Source: Candidatus Thalassospirochaeta sargassi (lineage in GTDB: Bacteria; Spirochaetota; Spirochaetia; UBA9216). Taken from it: a DNA stretch of 64,000 nt. The stretch spans positions 78,334 to 142,333 of the forward strand of contig JAQQAL010000044.1 in assembly GCA_028532855.1 (NCBI GenBank), in the 5' to 3' direction. A program made the position numbers and the translations under genes. The first letter of the stretch is position 1; each line of letters begins with the position of its first letter. This document shows, in pieces, positions 36,234 to 45,320 of the stretch. The notes under the pieces are model-generated. The model worked only from the letters and a program-made list of their open reading frames with translations. It had not been told where the DNA came from and ran no database searches.

Positions 36234-38531
36234 TCAGGCCGGCTTTTTGTTGAGTTTTTCAGCAGAAGGCTTATTCCCGGGCAGAAAGGAAAGCAGGCAC
36301 GGAAGCAGTATGAGTGAAGACAACGAGGTTGTAAGCATCGTAAGTGCTATTATCCACCCCATATCGTTTATGATTCTATAGGCTGAAAGCAGCAGAATCA
36401 GAAACCCGACTCCCACCGAGGCGGCGTTGGATATTATCCCCCTGGCTGATTCTGTCGCTGAGTTGACTATACAGCTTCTGGGGCTTTCCCCGCGCTCCCG
36501 AAGCAGTCTGAGGCGGGAATAAATGTGTATTGAGTAATCAATTCCGACTCCCAGACCAACAGCTGCAATAATAGCTGTTGCCGGGTTCAGCGAGACCTTC
36601 AGTAGCCACATGACGGCAAAATTGAAGAGGACAGCAATTACAACCGGCATTGATACTATGAGGCCATGAAGCAGCGAACGATAAATAATCGATAAAACTA
36701 TCAGTATAATCCCCAGGGTTATTGTAAGACTCAGAACCTGGCTCTCGACAATTATTCTGCTGTTTGAAACCCGCAGGTAATCTCCTGCAAACCCGACTGA
36801 CAGGCCGCGAGTCCGAAATACATCGAGGTCACTGTCGATATCCGACAACAGTTTTTCCAGTACCCTTGTGTTTGAATCGGTAATGCGAATCATTATTCTT
36901 GCCCTGCTGAAATCATCATTTACATAGGTTGAGAGCATTGAAGATCTATCCTCTTCACCGCTATTGGAGATCAGGAGAAGTCTGTTGATGAAATTCTGGT
37001 TGTCTGGTATCTCAAAATAGTCAACACTCCGGCCCCTCATAAGGTAATACATGTAGCTGACCGTATCAGCTAGTGAGACTACGCTGCTTACCTCCGGTCG
37101 TGCAGAAATTGTTTTTTGAACCGTCTCCATGTCTCTGAGTACGGAAAGTTCCCTGAAGCTGTCTTCTTGGCCTTCAAGTATAATCTGCAGCATGCTCAGA
37201 CCGCCCATCTCTGTTTCTATGAGTTCAGCTGTCTGCCTGATAGGGTTTCCTTCCTTGAAGTAACGAATCTCATCCGTGTCCGTATTGATATTCATCATAC
37301 CGAATGCTGAAAGGCCTAGTACTATAGCCGCAATCACGATGATTACAAGCCTCCATCGAAGGAAGAATTCCGTTGCATGCTCAATTAACTTAAGCAGTTT
37401 AAACTGCCTCTTGTAATGGCTTCGGTTTTCATGCTTTACAGTCGGTTTATACCATGAAAAAAGTACGGGGATAAAAAACAAGGAAAAAATCATTGCCGTT
37501 ATAACCCCGAAGGCAAGAAACAGCCCCATGTTGCGAAGTGATCTACCGCTTGAAAAAATGAATGAAGCGAAACCGAGCGCTGTTGTCAGGCTTGTCAGGG
37601 TTACAGGTTTCCACAGGTCGCCGATAGTTCTGACTATTGCCGTTTTTGAATCCATGCCGTGATGCATGAAATGAAATGCTTCGCTGACTATATGTATCCC
37701 GTCGGCACAGGAGATAGAAATAAGAATTACAGGAATGACGGTTTCGGTTATTGTAAGGGGAGAGTGTAGAAGGCCCTTGAGACCAAAGGTCCATATTACC
37801 GACATCAGGGTTATGACCAGGGGGATCAGCATTCCCCTGAGGCTCCTGAGGATCAGCAACAGCATTAGAGCCACAGCTGTAATTGCAATCGGAAACAAAA
37901 GATAGAGATCGTTTGCCATCTTATCCATAATTTCAGCATTAACAACAGGGTGACCAGATAGCAGGATTTCGAATCCAGAATGTGCCACTCTGGCTTTTTC
38001 GACGATCTGTTCAAGCTCCCTTACAAGAGCTCTTAACTCTTCATCCTCCATCGAGATCTCCCCGGATACAGGTGCCAATATCATTGTTGTTTTTCCGTCG
38101 CTGCTGTTTATAGTTCCGGCTGCCAGGGGGTCATTTCTCATAAAGTTTTCAAGCTCTGCAAGCTGTTCAGTCTCCCCTGACTGTTGAGGTGAATTGAAGC
38201 CGTAAAGGCTGACCATGTCGATGATCCGTTCGCCTTCTATCTCACTGATATCAGCAAGCGCTTCAGACAGTCCGGTTATTAATTCAGTTGTCTCTCTGCT
38301 GTAAATGCCGTCGTCATTACTTATCAGAATGATTATTTCATCAGCCGAACCGAATTCTTCTTCTATCGACTGATTAAATAAAAAATCGGGATCGCTTTCG
38401 GGAAGAACCGAGGTGAAGCCTCCGTCTATTCGCAGATTGACGAGATTTAAGCCCCAGAAGAGAGTCAGTATAATAGCGAGTGTTGTTACTATTTTTCTGT
38501 GGCTTATGAGTTTTTCAGTGAAGGCTTGCAT
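36234..38531 (-). CDS. RND/MMPL-superfamily exporter
   Basis: A 765-residue inner-membrane protein with the two-fold RND layout: one helix, a large periplasmic loop, five to six helices, then the same again. It has the family segments VLPESDPDFLFNQSIEEEFG near the N-terminus, PVILISISCADGIHI and the second-half GLGVGIDYSIHIYSR with the proton-relay Asp. This is the hydrophobe/lipid exporter-like branch, without adjacent membrane-fusion or outer-membrane partners. The ATG at 38531 has GGAG eight bases upstream; an upstream in-frame ATG at 38579 has none. Cargo is unknown; lipids or hopanoids are typical for relatives. Confidence 0.88.
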   Translation of the reverse strand: MQAFTEKLISHRKIVTTLAIILTLFWGLNLVNLRIDGGFTSVLPESDPDFLFNQSIEEEFGSADEIIILISNDDGIYSRETTELITGLSEALADISEIEGERIIDMVSLYGFNSPQQSGETEQLAELENFMRNDPLAAGTINSSDGKTTMILAPVSGEISMEDEELRALVRELEQIVEKARVAHSGFEILLSGHPVVNAEIMDKMANDLYLLFPIAITAVALMLLLILRSLRGMLIPLVITLMSVIWTFGLKGLLHSPLTITETVIPVILISISCADGIHIVSEAFHFMHHGMDSKTAIVRTIGDLWKPVTLTSLTTALGFASFIFSSGRSLRNMGLFLAFGVITAMIFSLFFIPVLFSWYKPTVKHENRSHYKRQFKLLKLIEHATEFFLRWRLVIIVIAAIVLGLSAFGMMNINTDTDEIRYFKEGNPIRQTAELIETEMGGLSMLQIILEGQEDSFRELSVLRDMETVQKTISARPEVSSVVSLADTVSYMYYLMRGRSVDYFEIPDNQNFINRLLLISNSGEEDRSSMLSTYVNDDFSRARIMIRITDSNTRVLEKLLSDIDSDLDVFRTRGLSVGFAGDYLRVSNSRIIVESQVLSLTITLGIILIVLSIIYRSLLHGLIVSMPVVIAVLFNFAVMWLLKVSLNPATAIIAAVGLGVGIDYSIHIYSRLRLLRERGESPRSCIVNSATESARGIISNAASVGVGFLILLLSAYRIINDMGWIIALTMLTTSLSSLILLPCLLSFLPGNKPSAEKLNKKPA

Positions 38532-38618
38532 GATGAGGGCTCCTGAATTAATTATCATGCAAACTCTGTAGTTATTCAACTACGGCGGGGGAAATTATGC
38601 AAAAACTAACAAAGAAAT

Positions 38619-38647
38619 CCCTGCCGGCTGCTTCAGAATCGGCAGGG
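38619..38647 (-). terminator. Terminator after the DUF5692-like gene
   Basis: CCCTGCCG (38619-38626) and CGGCAGGG (38640-38647) form a perfect 8-bp stem directly after the stop codon at 38654. On the minus strand it is followed by a T-rich stretch; on the plus strand TTTAAATTATTTTT follows, so it may work weakly both ways. Confidence 0.7.
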
Positions 38648-38653
38648 TTTAAA

Positions 38654-39583
38654 TTATTTTTCAGCAAGAACGTTTTTATAGACTTCTGTATCTTTGTAAA
38701 TCTCATCCCTGACGGGGTTGAGTTTCAATTTTCTGATTCGAAGCAGCTGGTATACAGCAAGTGCAACATTTGCAATCAGAGCCAGAAGACTGAGTGTGAA
38801 AAAGGCTTTTGGATTATGTGTCGTAGGCACGGGTGCAATCCTGTCTGCGAAAGACGGTACGGTCATTACGAACATTATCCACAATGCAAGGGTAGAGGCC
38901 CTATGCTGCAGCCATGCTCCCTTTTTGATGAAGAAAGCGGGTATGGTACAGGAAAGCAGAAGGGTGAGGCCGCAATAAAATGAATGATCAGCAATGCAGT
39001 TGTATGTGTATGCAAAATTCCATAAGTCGTATGCAATTATCCATGCCCAGATCATATCCGGCCATAACATATCCTTAGTCCGTTCTTTGGAAATTACAAT
39101 TCCGAGCCATCCGCAGATTGTCAGAATATTAAGGAGACCTGCAATTCCGTTCATGATATTCCACGGTCCGGACATAACCCAAAGGTTGTCGACGAAAGTA
39201 CCGTTCCATGCACCGTAGGTAAATACCTGAAAGTCACGGATACACGCTTCAAGAATGTTCAGTGCAAGAATAAGCGGTGGGAACGCAAGCGCCCACTTCT
39301 TTTTCTGCAGCGACGGAATATATCGAATCGCCATGAATCCAAGGCAGCCTGCGAGTGCAGAATATGTTTTAACCCAGTTAAACCAGGTTCCTGTTCCATA
39401 TTCATTACCGGGTGCTGCCGTCTCCGGCCAGACAAAGATTGTCATAATAATCGGTATAATAAGAAAAAGTACAATTCCGCCCCATTTAGTAGTGCGTCCG
39501 AGTTCATTGAAAGCCATCAGTGCAAAAAGCACGAAAAGCATTATTGCCCAGCCTGTAAGGCCGGGGACTGCGTAAAGTCCCAT
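38654..39583 (-). CDS. Multi-pass membrane protein, probably DUF5692 family
   Basis: A 309-residue membrane protein with about nine hydrophobic helices, many Trp, and a short charged C-terminal tail (RIRKLKLNP onward). The opening MGLYAVPGLTGWAIMLF and central WPDMIWAWIIAYDLWNFAY recall the DUF5692 family, of unknown function. GGAGGG lies 8 bases before the ATG. It lies upstream of the RND gene on the same strand, but a hairpin at 38619-38647 separates them. Family assignment is from memory and should be searched. Confidence 0.7.
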   Translation of the reverse strand: MGLYAVPGLTGWAIMLFVLFALMAFNELGRTTKWGGIVLFLIIPIIMTIFVWPETAAPGNEYGTGTWFNWVKTYSALAGCLGFMAIRYIPSLQKKKWALAFPPLILALNILEACIRDFQVFTYGAWNGTFVDNLWVMSGPWNIMNGIAGLLNILTICGWLGIVISKERTKDMLWPDMIWAWIIAYDLWNFAYTYNCIADHSFYCGLTLLLSCTIPAFFIKKGAWLQHRASTLALWIMFVMTVPSFADRIAPVPTTHNPKAFFTLSLLALIANVALAVYQLLRIRKLKLNPVRDEIYKDTEVYKNVLAEK

Positions 39584-39754
39584 TGAGGTCCCTCCGTTAT
39601 TTTTGCGTGGATATTAACATAGTTTCAGTCTCTCTCTACAGTGTTATAAAAGCGATATAAATAATAAAATATCAATAAATTTGACAGATCGGTTAAAGTG
39701 TATAAAAAAAGAGTCAGCTGCGAGTACAACTGCTACGTAAATAACAGCTTTTAA

Positions 39755-39784
39755 TTGACTGAAAAAAACAGAACACTGTAATAT
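39755..39784 (+). promoter_or_regulatory. Promoter of the quinone-reductase/DUF1295 pair
   Basis: TTGACT (39755-39760), an 18-base spacer and TAATAT (39779-39784). A leader of about 20 bases contains AGGAG before the ATG at 39810. Confidence 0.55.
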
Positions 39785-39809
39785 AATGACCTGATACAGG
39801 AGTACTAAT

Positions 39810-40400
39810 ATGAAAGCAAGTGTGGTACTGGCTCACCCTTACCATGGAAGTTTTAACCACGCAATCTACAAGCAGATAATGGATTCACTTACCGTTGCCG
39901 GGATAAAAATCTTCGCCCATGATCTTTACGTCGAAGGTTTCAATCCCGTTATGACTGTCGGAGAACTCGGGAAAGAGCCGTCGGAAGATCTGCTTGTGCA
40001 GCAGTATGCTGATGAAATGATGCAGTCCGACCTGCTGTTTTTTGTTCATCCCAACTGGTGGGGGCAGCCGCCTGCAATCCTCAAAGGCTGGGTGGATCGG
40101 GTTGTCAGGCCTCCCTATGCCTATGACTTGCCTGAAGGAGCCCTTAGCGGCTTACCTGTACCGGGACTCGATGGGAAATACGCTGTAGTTTATAATACTT
40201 CGAACACGGAAGAAGAGCGTGAGGTCGGATACTTCGGTGACCCGCTTGAGAACATCTGGAAGCAGTGTATCTGTGGGTTTTGCGGGATTGAAAAGTTTCA
40301 TCGCAGAATGTTCAGAATAGTTTCTGAAAGCAGTGAGACTGAAAGAAACGACTGGCTGTCCCTCGTTGATGAAGATGTTAAAAGAATAGCGGGAGAATAA
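39810..40400 (+). CDS. Flavodoxin-fold NAD(P)H:quinone oxidoreductase (KefF/NQO1-like)
   Basis: A 196-residue flavoprotein of the Flavodoxin_2 family. VVLAHPYHGSFNHAI near the N-terminus binds the FMN/FAD phosphate, and VHPNWWGQPPAILKGWVDRV is the conserved isoalloxazine-binding block. Relatives reduce quinones or regulate KefC potassium efflux. No Kef gene is nearby. It is co-directional with, and 8 bases from, the DUF1295 gene; a shared role on quinones or sterol-like lipids is only a guess. Confidence 0.88.
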   Translation: MKASVVLAHPYHGSFNHAIYKQIMDSLTVAGIKIFAHDLYVEGFNPVMTVGELGKEPSEDLLVQQYADEMMQSDLLFFVHPNWWGQPPAILKGWVDRVVRPPYAYDLPEGALSGLPVPGLDGKYAVVYNTSNTEEEREVGYFGDPLENIWKQCICGFCGIEKFHRRMFRIVSESSETERNDWLSLVDEDVKRIAGE

Positions 40401-40408
40401 ATACGATT

Positions 40409-41260
40409 ATGAATAGTTTAACTATAACATTATGGGTACTGGCAGCTTCAATTCTGCTGTCGTTTTTTTATGGACTGTTCACCAGGAATTATTCTACGGT
40501 TGACCGTCTCTGGTCGGTTCTTCCGGTGGTTTATGTAATAATATGGCTTCCGGATTTTATCGCAAATCCGCGTTACATTATCGCGGTTATACTGGTTCTT
40601 CTCTGGGGGGCAAGGCTTACAACGAATTTTGCTATTAAAGGCGGCTATGCATTTTCGTTCAAAAAGGGGTTTACCGGCGAGGATTACCGCTGGGAGATCC
40701 TCAGGAAAAAGATTCCGAACAGATTTCTGTTTGAGCTCTTCAATCTCTCTTTTATCAGTGCTTTTCAGCTGATTCTGATTTTCATGTTCACCCTGCCTCT
40801 TTATTACTACGGCGCAATTACTGCGCCAATCAGCGTGCTTGAGATTATACTCTACGCACTTCATCTACTGCTGCTCAGCTGTGAACTCTGGTCCGACATT
40901 CTCCAGCTTCGTTTTTACAGACGCAGATATATCGAACCGTGGAATACTGAAAGGCGGTATATGCTCGGCTTTAATACCTTCGGACCCTGGAAGTACTCGA
41001 GACATCCGAACTACGTCTGCGAGATGGGGCAGTGGGTTGTTATTTTTCTTCTGTTGGCGGCGGCTTCTGGCGGACTCCATTTCAGTGGAATCGGCGCAGC
41101 TGTTCTGATAATTCTTTTTGCGGGAAGTACTGTTTTTGCCGAATCTATAACATCGCTTAAATACGGGGAGTATAAAACATGGCAAAAACTGAGTTCAGCC
41201 TGGCTGCCCCTGAAGCCGGTAGACTCCGGCCGCAGGAAGGCTTTTTTAGATCTGGATTAG
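40409..41260 (+). CDS. DUF1295 / steroid 5-alpha-reductase-like membrane protein
   Basis: A 283-residue integral membrane protein with six to seven helices. The C-terminal block WKYSRHPNYVCEMGQWVVIF is the steroid-reductase/ICMT-type cofactor motif seen in DUF1295, and NYSTVDRLWSVLPVVY near residue 30 is also typical of the family. Bacterial DUF1295 proteins are largely uncharacterised NAD(P)H-dependent reductases of lipids. It shares an operon with the upstream flavoprotein. Confidence 0.82.
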   Translation: MNSLTITLWVLAASILLSFFYGLFTRNYSTVDRLWSVLPVVYVIIWLPDFIANPRYIIAVILVLLWGARLTTNFAIKGGYAFSFKKGFTGEDYRWEILRKKIPNRFLFELFNLSFISAFQLILIFMFTLPLYYYGAITAPISVLEIILYALHLLLLSCELWSDILQLRFYRRRYIEPWNTERRYMLGFNTFGPWKYSRHPNYVCEMGQWVVIFLLLAAASGGLHFSGIGAAVLIILFAGSTVFAESITSLKYGEYKTWQKLSSAWLPLKPVDSGRRKAFLDLD

Positions 41261-41293
41261 AATCGGCTTAACAGCTGTAGCTTTAATCCGGCA

Positions 41294-43159
41294 TCATCCT
41301 AAAAGGCTAAGCGAGAAAAACGGCACATAGGTTATAAGAAGAACCATTGCCAGAAGCACCAGGAAGAAAGGAATGACACCCCTGTAAATTTTTGCAAGAG
41401 GTGTCTCGAAGGCATATGACGCCAGAAAGAGGTTCAGGCCGACAGGCGGGGTAAGGTACCCTAACTGCAGGTTGGCCAGGAATATTATTCCGAGCTGTAC
41501 CGGGTGGATACCGTACATTTCGCCCAATGGTATTATCAGCGGTGCAACAACCATAATTGCAGAGAAAATATCCATCAGACAGCCGGTGATAAGAAGCACA
41601 ATATTAAGTAGAAGCAGGAAGACCAGGGGTGAGTTTACATGAGTGCTGAAAAAGCTGGTCAGGTACATCGGGATTTCAGCGTCGACAATGAAATATGACA
41701 GGCCCTTCGCCATAGCAATTATCATGAGAACGCCGCCGATTACAGGGATTGTTTTACCGATAATTCTGCTGAGCTCTTTTAGTTTCAGCTTTCTGTAAAT
41801 GAAAACTTCAAGTATGATTGAATACACTACAGCAACCGCCCCGGTTTCAACAAGAGTGGTTATCCCGCCGAAGTACAGTACAAGGATAATTACCGGCAGC
41901 ATCAAATCGCCTGAAGCTCTCCTGAGCGAGCCTAGTCTATCCGGAATCTGCGACTCATCGATGTGGCCTCGGCCGGCCATGCGGGCTTTACGTGCATGGA
42001 AAATTCCCATTCCAGAGAGGGCGGCAACGAGGATGACGCCTGGAATAATTCCGCCTAAAAACATGTCCTTGATACTTATTTTTGCCTGGATACCATACAT
42101 GATAATCGGCAGGCTGGGAGGAAACAGCAGTCCTATGCTGCCCGCGGAGGTTATGTACCCCTTCGTGAACTGATCAGAGTATTCTCCGCTATTCAGCATA
42201 ATGTATGAAAGCAGACCTCCAAGTGCAAGAATTGTCACCCCTGAGGCTCCGGTAAATGTAGTAAAGAAGGCGCATACAAGCACCGCCATTATAGCGAGTC
42301 CGCCGGGCATCCTTCCTATGAAGGCTCTGAACAGATTCACGAGTCTTTCGCCGCTATTGCCTTCGGAAAGAACAAATCCTGTTAAGGTGAACAGAGGTAT
42401 CGCCGGAATGGCCGTTCCGGTCAGCAGGTTGTAGATCTCGTTCGGTATTACTTCAGGTACGCTCCATGTTCCTGCAAAAAGAATGTAGGCAGCGCCTCCA
42501 AGCAGCAGGAAAATCGGCAGTCCGAATACAGCAAGAACTATAAGCAGGATGACTAATATAATGTCGGCTGCTTCGAAAAATATGTAGTATACACTAAGCG
42601 CATCTTCAAGCCAGATCGGAGGCATGAATGGTGTCATGTACATTATATTAATAATAGTCGGTAGACCAAGGATGAGTCCAATAATGATCCCGGCCGGAAG
42701 AAGCCCCTTTTTCCGGTTTTCTACCGAGGTGATGAATCTTATTCCTGTTACCGCGAATGACAAGGCTATTATTGCACTGAGAATGTTCAGCGAAATAAAA
42801 CCTATCTTCTGGTTAGCATCGAAACCGATTATTGAAAATGAGAGGGCGGCCAGTGCAGTCGCTATTGAAATAGCGCTTCCGGAGACAAGGATAATGCTCT
42901 CAATTGCAGTTCTAAAACGACCCTCCGGAAGATTCTCATTGAAGCCCAGGCTGATGTGCTGCCTATCACGGGTTGTAGCCATTCCGGCAACCAGGGCGGT
43001 CCAGAGTGTTAAATGCTTAATCAGCATGTCATAGTCCGGGATATCGGCTGAAAAAAGAACCCTTATCAACATCTGCAGGCATGGGATAAGTGCAAGAGCC
43101 AGCAATATTATTTCCGCCGCCCTCTTTTCTACAAGTCTGAACAGTTTAGTTGTTTTCAA
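41294..43159 (-). CDS. TRAP transporter, fused small (Q) and large (M) permease subunits
   Basis: A 621-residue inner-membrane protein. Residues about 1-170 correspond to the four-helix DctQ subunit and about 195-620 to the DctM subunit, with the family segments LTGFVLSEGNSGERLVNLF, GASGVTILALGGLL and the C-terminal LGYLTPPVGLNLFL. The fused QM form drives sodium- or proton-coupled uptake of an organic acid or other ligand handed over by the binding protein encoded just upstream (3-base gap). Same arrangement as the fused QM subunit of the Treponema pallidum TPAT transporter. Confidence 0.92.
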   Translation of the reverse strand: MKTTKLFRLVEKRAAEIILLALALIPCLQMLIRVLFSADIPDYDMLIKHLTLWTALVAGMATTRDRQHISLGFNENLPEGRFRTAIESIILVSGSAISIATALAALSFSIIGFDANQKIGFISLNILSAIIALSFAVTGIRFITSVENRKKGLLPAGIIIGLILGLPTIINIMYMTPFMPPIWLEDALSVYYIFFEAADIILVILLIVLAVFGLPIFLLLGGAAYILFAGTWSVPEVIPNEIYNLLTGTAIPAIPLFTLTGFVLSEGNSGERLVNLFRAFIGRMPGGLAIMAVLVCAFFTTFTGASGVTILALGGLLSYIMLNSGEYSDQFTKGYITSAGSIGLLFPPSLPIIMYGIQAKISIKDMFLGGIIPGVILVAALSGMGIFHARKARMAGRGHIDESQIPDRLGSLRRASGDLMLPVIILVLYFGGITTLVETGAVAVVYSIILEVFIYRKLKLKELSRIIGKTIPVIGGVLMIIAMAKGLSYFIVDAEIPMYLTSFFSTHVNSPLVFLLLLNIVLLITGCLMDIFSAIMVVAPLIIPLGEMYGIHPVQLGIIFLANLQLGYLTPPVGLNLFLASYAFETPLAKIYRGVIPFFLVLLAMVLLITYVPFFSLSLLG

Positions 43160-43162
43160 GTG

Positions 43163-44161
43163 TTATCGACTCCTGAATTCCTCAAGCATCGAATAAACTT
43201 TATTGAAGCTTTCTGTTGATACAAGAGCGTTATCACCTACGAGTAGAGAAAAATCGGTGCCCATCATTGCCCGCCAATTGCCCCAGGTTTCAGCAGAAGG
43301 CCGGTTGATGTTAAGACCGTTGTCTTTCATAACCCTCAGAGCCTCGCGTTCTATTACCACCGCTTCATCATAAAAATGGGCTGATAGGTTATCAGCCGCG
43401 CTAATAAGTTCCTCTTTGTATTTAGACGGAATCTTTCTCCATGCTCTTTCGCTGATTACGATTCCGCCTAATACAGGCGCTACCTTCAGGTCGAGCATTT
43501 CATCAGCAATTCCGAACCACTGGTAGGATGCCGCAGCCATTGTCGGCGCGTAGAAGGCTTCAACCATACCGCTTTGAAGCGCCATGAGCATATCGGGGGT
43601 ATCAATGCTGATAATGTTCATCCCCATTCTACGAAAAGTGTCGGCAAGTTCGGGCTGAGTGACAGAGCCCGCAAACTTCATCTCCATCACGTCAGCGGGT
43701 TCAATCATTCTGTCTTTTGAGAAAAAATTAACCCATCCTGATTTAGACCAGGTAAGCATTACAAAGCCCTTGTCAAGAAAATCCTGATCAAAAAGGGGCG
43801 TTACCTCTTCAACTATGAAATCCAGTTCTTCTTCGGTCTCAACCATGAAAGGCATGCTCATCGCGAATGTATCAGGCAGAATAGCTGCAATTCCTACCTG
43901 GGTCAAAACCGCCATGTCTATCTGGCCGATTCTCATCTTTCTGATAACGTCAGATTCACCGCCGGCTATTCCACCGGGATATATCTTGACATTAACCCTG
44001 CCTTCGGAGATTTTTTTCCATTCTGAGGCCATTTCTTTCAGGGCATTGTCCCATTCTGAACCTTCAGGCAGTATGCTGGCCATTTTCAAGTTGACCGCAC
44101 TAAGCTGAAAAACAGCAGAGAGCAGCAGGATAATCGTAAAAAGCAAAAATTGTTTCTTCAT
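43163..44161 (-). CDS. TRAP transporter solute-binding protein (DctP/TatP-like)
   Basis: A 332-residue exported binding protein with signal peptide (about residues 1-22, cleavage after the SAVN region). DctP-family features are VKIYPGGIAGGESDVIRKMRIGQIDMAVL and the ligand-binding Arg region WRKIPSKYKEEL. Co-transcribed between the T lipoprotein (2-base gap) and the QM permease. In the treponemal relative the ligand is thought to be hydrophobic and passed from the T protein; that is the working guess here too. Confidence 0.92.
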   Translation of the reverse strand: MKKQFLLFTIILLLSAVFQLSAVNLKMASILPEGSEWDNALKEMASEWKKISEGRVNVKIYPGGIAGGESDVIRKMRIGQIDMAVLTQVGIAAILPDTFAMSMPFMVETEEELDFIVEEVTPLFDQDFLDKGFVMLTWSKSGWVNFFSKDRMIEPADVMEMKFAGSVTQPELADTFRRMGMNIISIDTPDMLMALQSGMVEAFYAPTMAAASYQWFGIADEMLDLKVAPVLGGIVISERAWRKIPSKYKEELISAADNLSAHFYDEAVVIEREALRVMKDNGLNINRPSAETWGNWRAMMGTDFSLLVGDNALVSTESFNKVYSMLEEFRSR

Positions 44162-44163
44162 AT

Positions 44164-45180
44164 TTATTCCTCTAAAGTGATAAAAAAGTCTTCTGCATGT
44201 TCAAGCATCCATGCCGCCTTTTCCTGATAAATAGAAATGACAAGTTCGTTTTCAGGATAATCGGCAGGATTTATCTCAAGCGCTTTTTCAAGCAGGGATT
44301 TGTATTCTTTATAATTCTGTTTTTTAACCGAGACTGATGATGCATAGCTGCAGTAGGTACCGGGATTTGTGCCTCCGGAGAGTTCAAGTGAGGTATTGAA
44401 GTGATGCATCGTCTTCTTTTCAAGGCTGTCGGCAATGCCGAGGCTTCCGTAATATTCATTGTTAAATTTTGCAGTTGTTTCCGGAGCTGATTCAGCAGCC
44501 TTCAGAATGTGTGAATACGGTAGACTGCTGTATATCTGGATAAATACGTCGTGAATTGCCCCGTTGCTGAAACCTCCGTCTAGCTCAAGTGCGCGCAGCA
44601 GCATTGCTGACGGTACGTAGAGGCTGCTTGCAAGCTCGAAATCAAAGGGATCGCAGCTGTATGCGCCAATCCAGGCACTTGCAGCCCAGTACAGCATGGC
44701 CGCATCTTCAGGCTCTTTAAGCATTGAAACAGCATCATCGAGCCGGTTGTCATCCACAGCCGTGATAAACCCGGGGTGATTGAGTTCAATGCCGTCAATG
44801 ACGTAATCCCTGCCCCTGAGATACATTCTCTTGGCCCTTGCAAGCATTACTTCCTGTTTAAGGTATTCATCGTCGGGCAGCATGCCGGCAGGGGTCTGGA
44901 TAAAAGCGTTTGCATACATGATGAAGTTTTTACCCGTAGCGTACTGCATTGCGGCATGCTCCGGATTGGAAGCCAGTACCATTTCGTAGAGCTTCATTGC
45001 AAGCGGCAATGCATCGGCAATAAGTTCCGGGTCATCATCCATTGTAAAAATATTAGCTCCTCCTGAATCGGATGAAAGCATGTTGGCGGCCGATCTCATT
45101 GCGATATCCTCGATGGATACACAGGAAAATAACGACAGCAGAAGCAGGACTGCCATAAGGACAGCGGATATTCTTTTCAT
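44164..45180 (-). CDS. TRAP transporter TPR lipoprotein (T component, TatT-like)
   Basis: A 338-residue lipoprotein (LLSLFSC, Cys20) made of TPR-like helical repeats. The N-terminal DALPLAMKLYEMVLASNPEHAAM and the later AKRMYLRGRDYVIDG match the TRAP-associated TatT family (Treponema pallidum Tp0956). The C-terminal TPR includes YKSLLEKALEINPADYPENEL. TatT forms a trimer that binds the solute-binding protein and probably feeds it ligand. Promoter signal TTTAAA-17-TATAAT ends 8 bases before the ATG. Confidence 0.88.
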   Translation of the reverse strand: MKRISAVLMAVLLLLSLFSCVSIEDIAMRSAANMLSSDSGGANIFTMDDDPELIADALPLAMKLYEMVLASNPEHAAMQYATGKNFIMYANAFIQTPAGMLPDDEYLKQEVMLARAKRMYLRGRDYVIDGIELNHPGFITAVDDNRLDDAVSMLKEPEDAAMLYWAASAWIGAYSCDPFDFELASSLYVPSAMLLRALELDGGFSNGAIHDVFIQIYSSLPYSHILKAAESAPETTAKFNNEYYGSLGIADSLEKKTMHHFNTSLELSGGTNPGTYCSYASSVSVKKQNYKEYKSLLEKALEINPADYPENELVISIYQEKAAWMLEHAEDFFITLEE

Positions 45181-45188
45181 AAGTACCG

Positions 45189-45217
45189 ATTATATACTCT
45201 AGTCCTGCTAATTTAAA
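45189..45217 (-). promoter_or_regulatory. TRAP operon promoter, -10 eight bases before the start
   Basis: On the minus strand TTTAAA, a 17-base spacer, perfect TATAAT, then 8 bases to the ATG at 45180. No Shine-Dalgarno is visible. Confidence 0.55.
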
Positions 45218-45285
45218 GGTATTTAACCAAAAACTCATACAATGGTAATTTCTGTTTTTATTTTAAGGGGGCGCCCGTACTCAAG

Positions 45286-45314
45286 TTGACTTCACTTACG
45301 GCAGGGAGTATCAT
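45286..45314 (+). promoter_or_regulatory. pepT promoter, -10 six bases before the start
   Basis: TTGACT (45286-45291), a 17-base spacer, TATCAT (45309-45314), then 6 bases to the ATG at 45321. A GGGAG in the spacer would lie upstream of the predicted start site and so not be in the mRNA. Confidence 0.55.
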
Positions 45315-45320
45315 GACGCC

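Noticed and set aside
41250-41293. Loose inverted repeat between the DUF1295 and TRAP genes as terminator
   Set aside because: Stem of about eight pairs with a 20-plus-base loop and no T-run; too weak to report.
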